A stretch of DNA of 64,000 nucleotides from Ceratopteris richardii (taxonomy: Eukaryota > Streptophyta > Polypodiopsida > Polypodiales > Pteridaceae). Positions within the stretch are counted from its first letter, which is position 1. The number at the start of each line of letters is the position of its first letter. The translations under genes and the position numbers were made by a program. The stretch is from contig CM035438.1 of NCBI GenBank assembly GCA_020310875.1, positions 92,772,199 through 92,836,198 of the forward strand, written 5' to 3'. This document shows, one piece after another, positions 59,201 through 64,000 of the stretch. The notes under the pieces were generated by a model that was not told where the DNA came from, searched no databases, and saw only the letters and a program-made list of their open reading frames with translations.

Positions 59201-60725
59201 CCTACATGACGTATGACTACTGTTCGGAGCATCTGTGCACTTGCAGCTCATCATGGTTGGAATGTACATCAGTTGGACATTAAAACAAAATTTCTGAATG
59301 GTGACTTGCATGAAGAAGTGTATGTTTTTCAGCCCTGTGGCTTTGTGCAAAAAGGGCATGAAAACCAAGTGTGCAGGTTAAAGAACACCATATATGGTTT
59401 AAAGCAAGCACCACGTGCTTGGTATGAAAAGATACAAGCCTATCTCATCACACATGGTCTTGAGAACAGTCCAATTGAAAGCACCTTATATGTTAAGCAT
59501 GCTAATGATATGCTTCTGATCATTGTGGTGTATGTTGATGACATGCTACTCACTGGTCCTCATGACACGCATATAGCTTATTTTAAGGCTGATTTGCATG
59601 TCTCATTTGAGATGTATGATTTTGGGCATTTGCATCACTATTTGGGCATTCAGTTTATGCAAGTTGATGGTGGAATGGCTTTGTGTCAAACTAAATATAT
59701 TGACACATTATTGTAGTGTTTTGGCCTTGAAGACTGTAAGCCTATTGCCACTCCTATGGAGACAGGTTTACGATTGAGTCTTCATGATACTGAAGATACA
59801 TTTGATGTTGTTCTCTATCAAGAGGCTGTTGGATGCTTGATTTACTTATACATTACTCGACCAGATATTTAGTTTGTTGTCTCAGAGATGAGCAGGTTTA
59901 TCTATTGCCTAGGTGTCAAGCGTTGGTAGGCGGTTAAGTGCATCTTTCGCTACTTGAGTGGTACCCGACTACTTGGATTTCTTTATCCCAAGGGGGGGAT
60001 CACTACCGCCATATTTGCATGCTTTTTCTGACAGCGATTGGGTTGGTTGCTATGACACTTGTGTGTCCACCAGTGGTTTTTGCTTCATGCTTGGTAGCTC
60101 ATGTATATCTTGGTTGAGCAAGAAGCAGTCTACTGTGGCCACTTCCAGTTGTGAGGTTGAGTATAGGGCAGCTTTCACAGTGACTGTTGAGTGTGTGTGG
60201 CTCAGATGCCTTATGGCTGATTTGGGTGTTGGTCAGTCTTCTGCCACCACCATCTCCACTAACAGTTAGAGCGCATTGATTGTTGAGTGTGTGTGGCTCA
60301 GATGCCTTATGGCTGATTTGGGTGTTGGTCAGCCTTCTGCCACCACCATCTCCACTAACGGTTAGAGCAAGAAGTAGTCTACTGTGGCCACTTCCAGTTG
60401 TGAGGTTGAGTATAGGGCAGCTTTCACAGTGACTGTTGAGTGTGTGTGGCTCAGATGCCTTATGGCTGATTTGGGTGTTGGTCAGTCTCTGCCACCACCA
60501 TCTCCACTAAATGTTAGAGTTGCGAGGAACCCTGTGTTCCATGCTCGCACTAAGCACATTGAGATGCATTATCATTATGTTAGGGAGAGGTTCTCTGTTG
60601 GGGAGATCAACTTGGCATATGTGCCCACGCAGGAGAACATTGCAGACCTTTTTACGAATGCTTTGCCTAGAGAGAAGTTTGAAGCTTTCCGCAAAGCTTT
60701 GGGCTTACTTCCTTTTGTGGATTGA
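56232..60725 (+). pseudogene. Copia-E gag-pol remnant
   Basis: Fossil coding region. Gag starts near 56232 (MAESSDVFRMLVVHDKVDGT, NYPLWAYMMRHVL). A zinc-knuckle area lies around 57090-57140 (FCKYCKANDHV), the protease around 57316 (WYFDSGATKHIT) and pre-integrase at 57720-57890 (AKLWHVCFGHLN, CEGCILSEM). Integrase covers 57900-58600 (VHSDVCGPMQTPSF, HSDQGGEYISSDF), RT 59050-59870 (QLDIKTKFLNG, IIVVYVDDMLLTGPHD) and RNase H 59960-60725 (FSDSDWVGCYDTCVSTSGF, HARTKHIEMHYHYVRER). The order is Copia. It is a sister of Copia-D and different from A, B and C. Many breaks. Confidence 0.92.
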
Positions 60726-60803
60726 TTCCACATAGCTTGGCACTTCCTTATACATGAGTGCCAGCTCCTTGTTCACTGCATCACTCCCAAGGGGGATTAA
60801 TTT

Positions 60804-61033
60804 TGTTGATATATTTAGGTAGTGATGTGTATGAACACTCTAGGACCGTCGGGTACTTTTTTCCCTCTTTAGGAGTTTTTTTTTCCCGAGCTTGTATATA
60901 TGCCTATTGCCCTAACGGGCTACTTATCTTTGTACATTCTAGTGGTAATACATTCAGCATTGTGTCTTGTGCTCCAAGCTTCTTCTTCTTCCTTGTGTTG
61001 TTCGCATGCTTCCGCAGACATCTAACTCCAACA
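60804..61033 (+). repeat. Copia-E 3' LTR (230 bp)
   Basis: Same ends as the 5' LTR, followed by TTGCC. Its divergence from the 5' copy sets the relative age given for the element. Confidence 0.93.
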
Positions 61034-61038
61034 TTGCC

Positions 61039-62139
61039 CACATGCCACTGTAATTCTTTCTAACCTTGGGTGTGCTCGTAAGTGATATCTTTTAACCTAA
61101 ACTACCTCGTGAACTATGCAAATCCATCATCCTACCTTGCATAATAGAATTCCTAGCTAGTAGAATAAAATCTCTTATCCCACTATCCGAGAAGTTCTTG
61201 GTTTTTCATCCATAAAATTGGACTAAATTATGTTGGAAGGTCATCAAGTGGCACTATTGCAAACCCTAATACTTCCTCTTTTCTTTAGTTTTCATATGAA
61301 TGCAAAAGCATTTCTTCTTGAGAAACTATGAATCCTCCCAATTGATGATCAACAATCATCCTCATGGCAAAACATCAACTAAGATTTTTATACTCCAAAA
61401 GGTCACATTTACCCCTATCTCCTACAACCTTAAAGAGAAAAGTCATCCTAACTCTAGTCTCACAAATGTTAATAACTAGTACTCCTTTTCTAGTCAAAGA
61501 CCACAACACTAGAAAAAGACATAACTACCTCTCCTCTAGTGTCTTGAGGTGAGACTTAGGTGAAGCAATGAATATCAAATCTCCCTATTGTCTTTGATAT
61601 TATAGTGCCACTCTTATCTAGAAAACGTAGAGAGTATAACATCTCTCCATCTCACCTAAGGAAAGGAGCTCTAACAGTGGAATCTTATTTAGTTTCCATT
61701 AAAAGAGACTCAATTGAATCCATTAACTCTAATAATCCATAAACAAGAACACACACATAGGTTCTCTATAGAGGGGATAACCGGGTCTATACTTCCAGTA
61801 CTCCTTCTACTCAAGGGAGGTTCTCCTTAGGGAAGTATACCCTATAACATCATTGTGTGAGGTACTACTTGAGACGATAAACCAAGAAACAGTCAGAGTG
61901 TTACAAAGATGGTGAAAAGACCAATTCAACCAAGATTGAAAAAAATTGCGCTAATACACAAAAGATAAAATTGTTAGCAGTACAAAAGGTCCGATCACTC
62001 GAAAGATGAACTAGGACATCTCAACACAGAGAAAGTAATACAAACGCAGAGAAGGTATACAAGTGTGGTATATAATGCTATGAACTCCAGCTTACAAGTG
62101 ACTATCCCAGTATATCCAATCTCAATGTCATGCTGACTG
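61039..62139. other. Intergenic DNA, no gene recognised; outer flank of the inverted repeat
   Basis: No coding content recognised. About 61882-61962 contains AAACCAAGAAACAG and a nearby ...GCTAATACACAAAA that match, inverted, 63873-63929 right of the large inverted repeat. Homology between the two halves therefore probably continues, with gaps, beyond the 591-bp arms. Confidence 0.5.
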
Positions 62140-62730
62140 CCCCCAACACTGAAGCTCTCACTCTGTATATTCTCCAACAGAGAAGCTTCTTCTACAGTGG
62201 GCAAAATCACATCAATGAGTAGAGAATAATCAAGGAGAATCCTGATTAGAACACTCTCAAAATACCACAGTAACACAAGTAGACCCAAATTGATAAAAGC
62301 TAGAATCATAGAGAGACGACAGTGAGTATATCCCTCAGCTTCCTAAATCTCTGTATATCCTTCCGAATGGACCCTTCACTAACATATATCTCTGACCGTC
62401 TGTACGTACGTATATGTGTACCCCAAACGAGTGCAAACTGCTTCTTATATAGATCTCGAGGCCAAGAGAGTGACTTCCACCAGATTCCATCATTTAAGGC
62501 ACCATCACTGTTCACTGCACACGCGCGGCAAAGACAGTGGCTTCCATCGGATCCCATCATTTACTTTACCATCACTATTCGCGCCGATATGACAAAAGTG
62601 GAGGGAGAGCTGGCTAATTTTGGGTAGGTGGTCTAATTCTGGTATTGACAGCCAACTGCCTCAAAATCACTTGAAGACTTCGGAATATGGCCTTGAATGC
62701 GAGACTCTTTCATGAATCAACACTTCATCA
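62140..62730 (-). repeat. Left arm of large inverted repeat (591 bp)
   Basis: Pairs base for base with 63266-63856: position x here matches 125996 minus x there, and the ends and the TATA boxes all fit that sum, so the arms have no net length difference. Identity looks like roughly nine in ten by eye. Within the arm a GC-richer module (CTTCCACCAGATTCCATCAT, 62471-62528) is repeated in altered form at 62537-62590. The open frame here mirrors the one in the right arm, but no protein family is recognised. Confidence 0.93.
62444..62451 (-). promoter_or_regulatory. TATA box in left arm, pointing left (outward)
   Basis: The minus strand reads TATATAAG followed by AAG, in a GC-richer setting. It is the mirror of the right-arm box. 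Confidence 0.6.
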
Positions 62731-63265
62731 TAATAGTTTTTCTTTTTTTTTTTTGGGGGGGGGGGATGGCATACAATGAGATGAAATCCTGCTTGATTAC
62801 AGTGAAATTCAGCCCTCAACATTTGTCCCTCAAAATTTGTCCCTCAAAATTCAGTAATTCATCCCTCAAAATTTGTCCTTCAAAATTTGTCCTTCAAAAT
62901 TTGTCCCTCAAAATTTGTCCCTCAGTCAAAATTTGTCCTTCAAAATTTGTCCTTCGAAATTTGTCCCTCAGTCAAAATTTGTCCTTCAAAATTTGTCCCT
63001 CAAAATTTGTCCCTCAAAATTTGTCCCTCAGTCAAAATTTGTCCTTCAAAATTTGTCCTTCAAAATTTGTCCTTCAAAATTTGTCCCTCAGTCAAAATTT
63101 GTCCTTCAAAATTTGTCCTTCAAAATTTTTCCTTCAAAATTTGTCCCTCAAAAATTTGTCCTTCAAAATTTGTCCCTCAAAATTTGTCCTTCAAAAATTT
63201 TTCCCTAAAAATTTGTCCTTCAAAATTTGTCCTCGACGCCAGAATCAAGTCGTCTATCAAAATTG
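62731..63265. repeat. Loop of the inverted repeat: about 28 copies of a 14-nt repeat
   Basis: After T12/G11 runs (about 62744-62765), 62811-63235 is an array of AAAATTTGTCCCTC / AAAATTTGTCCTTC units. Some units carry an extra AGTC (CCCTCAGTC) at semi-regular places, giving a higher-order pattern. Because 14 is not a multiple of three, all three forward frames stay open (ICPSKFVPQNLS). These frames are repeat artefacts, not genes. There are no unique spacers, so it is not CRISPR-like. Confidence 0.95.
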
Positions 63266-63856
63266 TGATGAAGTGTTGATTCATGAAAGAGTCTCACATT
63301 TAAGGCCATATTCCGAAGTCTTCAAGTGCTTTTGAGGCAGTTGGCTGTCAATACCAGAATTAGACCACCTACCCAAAATTAGCCAGCTCTCCCTCCACTT
63401 TTGTCAGATCGGCGCGAACAGTGATGGTGCAGTAAATGATGGGATATGATGGAAGCCACTCTCTTCGCCGCGCGTGTGCAGTGAACAGTGATGGTGCCTT
63501 AAATGATGGAATCCGGCGGAAGTCACTCTCTTGGCCTGGAGATCTATATAAGAAGCAGTTTGTACTCGTTTGGGGTACACATATACGTACGTATAGAAGG
63601 TCAGAGATATATGTTAGTGAAGGGTCCATTCGGAAGGATATATAGAGATTTAGGAAGCAGAGGGATATACTCACTGTCGTCTCTCTGTGATTCTAGCTTT
63701 TGTCAATTTGGGTCTACTTGTGTTACTGTGGTATTTTGAGAGTGTTCTAATCAGGCTTCTCCTTGATTATTCTCTAGTCACTGACGTGATTTTGCCCACT
63801 GTAGAAGAAGCTTCTCTGTTGGAGAATATACAGAATGAGAGCTTCAGTGTTGGGGG
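63266..63856 (+). repeat. Right arm of large inverted repeat (591 bp)
   Basis: Reverse complement of 62140-62730. Starts TGATGAAGTGTTGATTCATG and ends CTTCAGTGTTGGGGG. It contains the mirrored GC-rich double module (about 63406-63460 and 63468-63525) upstream of the TATA box, like a promoter with a duplicated upstream element. Confidence 0.93.
63545..63552 (+). promoter_or_regulatory. TATA box in right arm, pointing right (outward)
   Basis: TATATAAG followed by AAGCAG, about 280 bp into the arm and just downstream of the duplicated GC-rich module. Transcription from here would run out of the repeat towards the window's right edge. Confidence 0.6.
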
Positions 63857-64000
63857 CCCGATGGGACCCTTGCATTTTTGTGTGAGGTAATTAGTGTAGT
63901 ATAGATTGTGTCACACTGTTTCTTGGTTTTTTTTTGCATCCTGTGAGTGGGTACATGACCCACACTCGAGTAGACAGAGAACCTCTTTGTGTAGAAAGGA
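63857..64000. other. Right flank of the inverted repeat
   Basis: Contains a short perfect palindrome-like word GTGGGTACATGACCCAC (63949-63965 region) and CTGTTTCTTGGTTT, which matches inverted sequence near 61884-61897. The element probably runs past the window end. Confidence 0.5.

Larger units (their letters stand above)
55647..61033 (+). mobile_element. Copia-E: old Ty1/copia element with short LTRs
   Basis: Plus-strand element of 5387 bp with LTRs at 55647-55878 and 60804-61033 and a perfect 5-bp target duplication TTGCC (55642-55646 and 61034-61038). Primer site TGGTATCAAAGTAGG at 55879; polypurine tract CCAAGGGGGA at 60787-60796. About 15 differences between the roughly 230-bp LTRs, near 6%, so it is much older than Copia-B and the C array. 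Coding region broken in many places (of the order of ten). Confidence 0.94.

Noticed and set aside
61995-62309. Matching open frames in the two inverted arms (about 104 and 67 codons) as a real gene pair
   Set aside because: Similarity follows from the inverted DNA repeat, both overlap the predicted transcription start, and no protein family is recognised.
62811-63235. Possible CRISPR array
   Set aside because: Units are contiguous with no unique spacers, there are no cas genes, and the genome is a plant.
62697-63335. Three overlapping open frames of 111-212 codons rich in ICPSKFV
   Set aside because: All three frames are open because the 14-nt repeat has no stop in any phase; not a gene.

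Overview
This is nuclear DNA from a land plant. The evidence is the spliced 3' end of a conserved spliceosome gene (PRP3) at the left edge, plant-type Ty1/copia elements primed by initiator tRNA-Met, a plant-style LINE with a zf-RVT domain, and AT-rich intergenic DNA full of microsatellites. The sequence alone does not fix the lineage (flowering plant, gymnosperm, fern or other). Only one host gene is seen with confidence. Nearly everything from about 6.7 kb rightwards is transposable elements, many nested in one another.

Layout: (1) 24-1133, last two exons of PRP3 (U4/U6 snRNP), + strand. (2) 1134-6766, non-coding DNA with three young tandem duplications and a 730-bp low-complexity block (AT, then ATGT, then G-rich) at 3585-4318. 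(3) 6767 to about 22.2 kb, a three-level nest. An old Ty3/gypsy gag-protease remnant (minus) is split at its gag start by Copia-A (8191-21355, TSD ATGGC). Copia-A is itself split in its reverse transcriptase by Copia-B (10274-16913, TSD ATTAT). LTR divergence falls in the expected order: A about 10% in a hand-compared stretch, B about 0.6%. (4) 23233-51355, Copia-D (plus strand, decayed). Its leader region holds fragments of other copia elements, and its integrase region is split by the main feature of the window. (5) 26395-49147, a 22.75-kb head-to-tail array of Copia-C: five LTRs alternating with four internal regions, period about 5.43 kb, nearly identical, bounded by one TGCAA target-site duplication. 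Two of the four units keep a single open 1388-residue gag-pol frame.

(6) 52.1-54.2 kb, a 5'-truncated LINE whose 5' part is inverted, flanked by a TSD of about 15 bp, with a 110-bp copy of its own left flank at the inversion joint. (7) 55647-61033, Copia-E, a sister of D with short LTRs and TSD TTGCC, old and broken. (8) 62140-63856, a large inverted repeat with 591-bp arms. The arms align end to end without net length change and each carries an outward-facing TATA box. The 535-bp loop is mostly about 28 copies of a 14-nt repeat. I do not recognise this structure; it is the best candidate here for something undescribed.

Three patterns cross the element families. A short inverted repeat brackets the polypurine tract / LTR junction in Copia-A, -B and -C, with the pairing kept although the sequence differs. 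Copia-B carries five copies of a 17-bp palindrome in each LTR, in the part expected to be transcribed. The youngest insertions (B and the C array) lie inside older elements, so the region has grown inward. All LTR elements are treated here as fossils: parts, ends and relative age are given, not the individual lesions.
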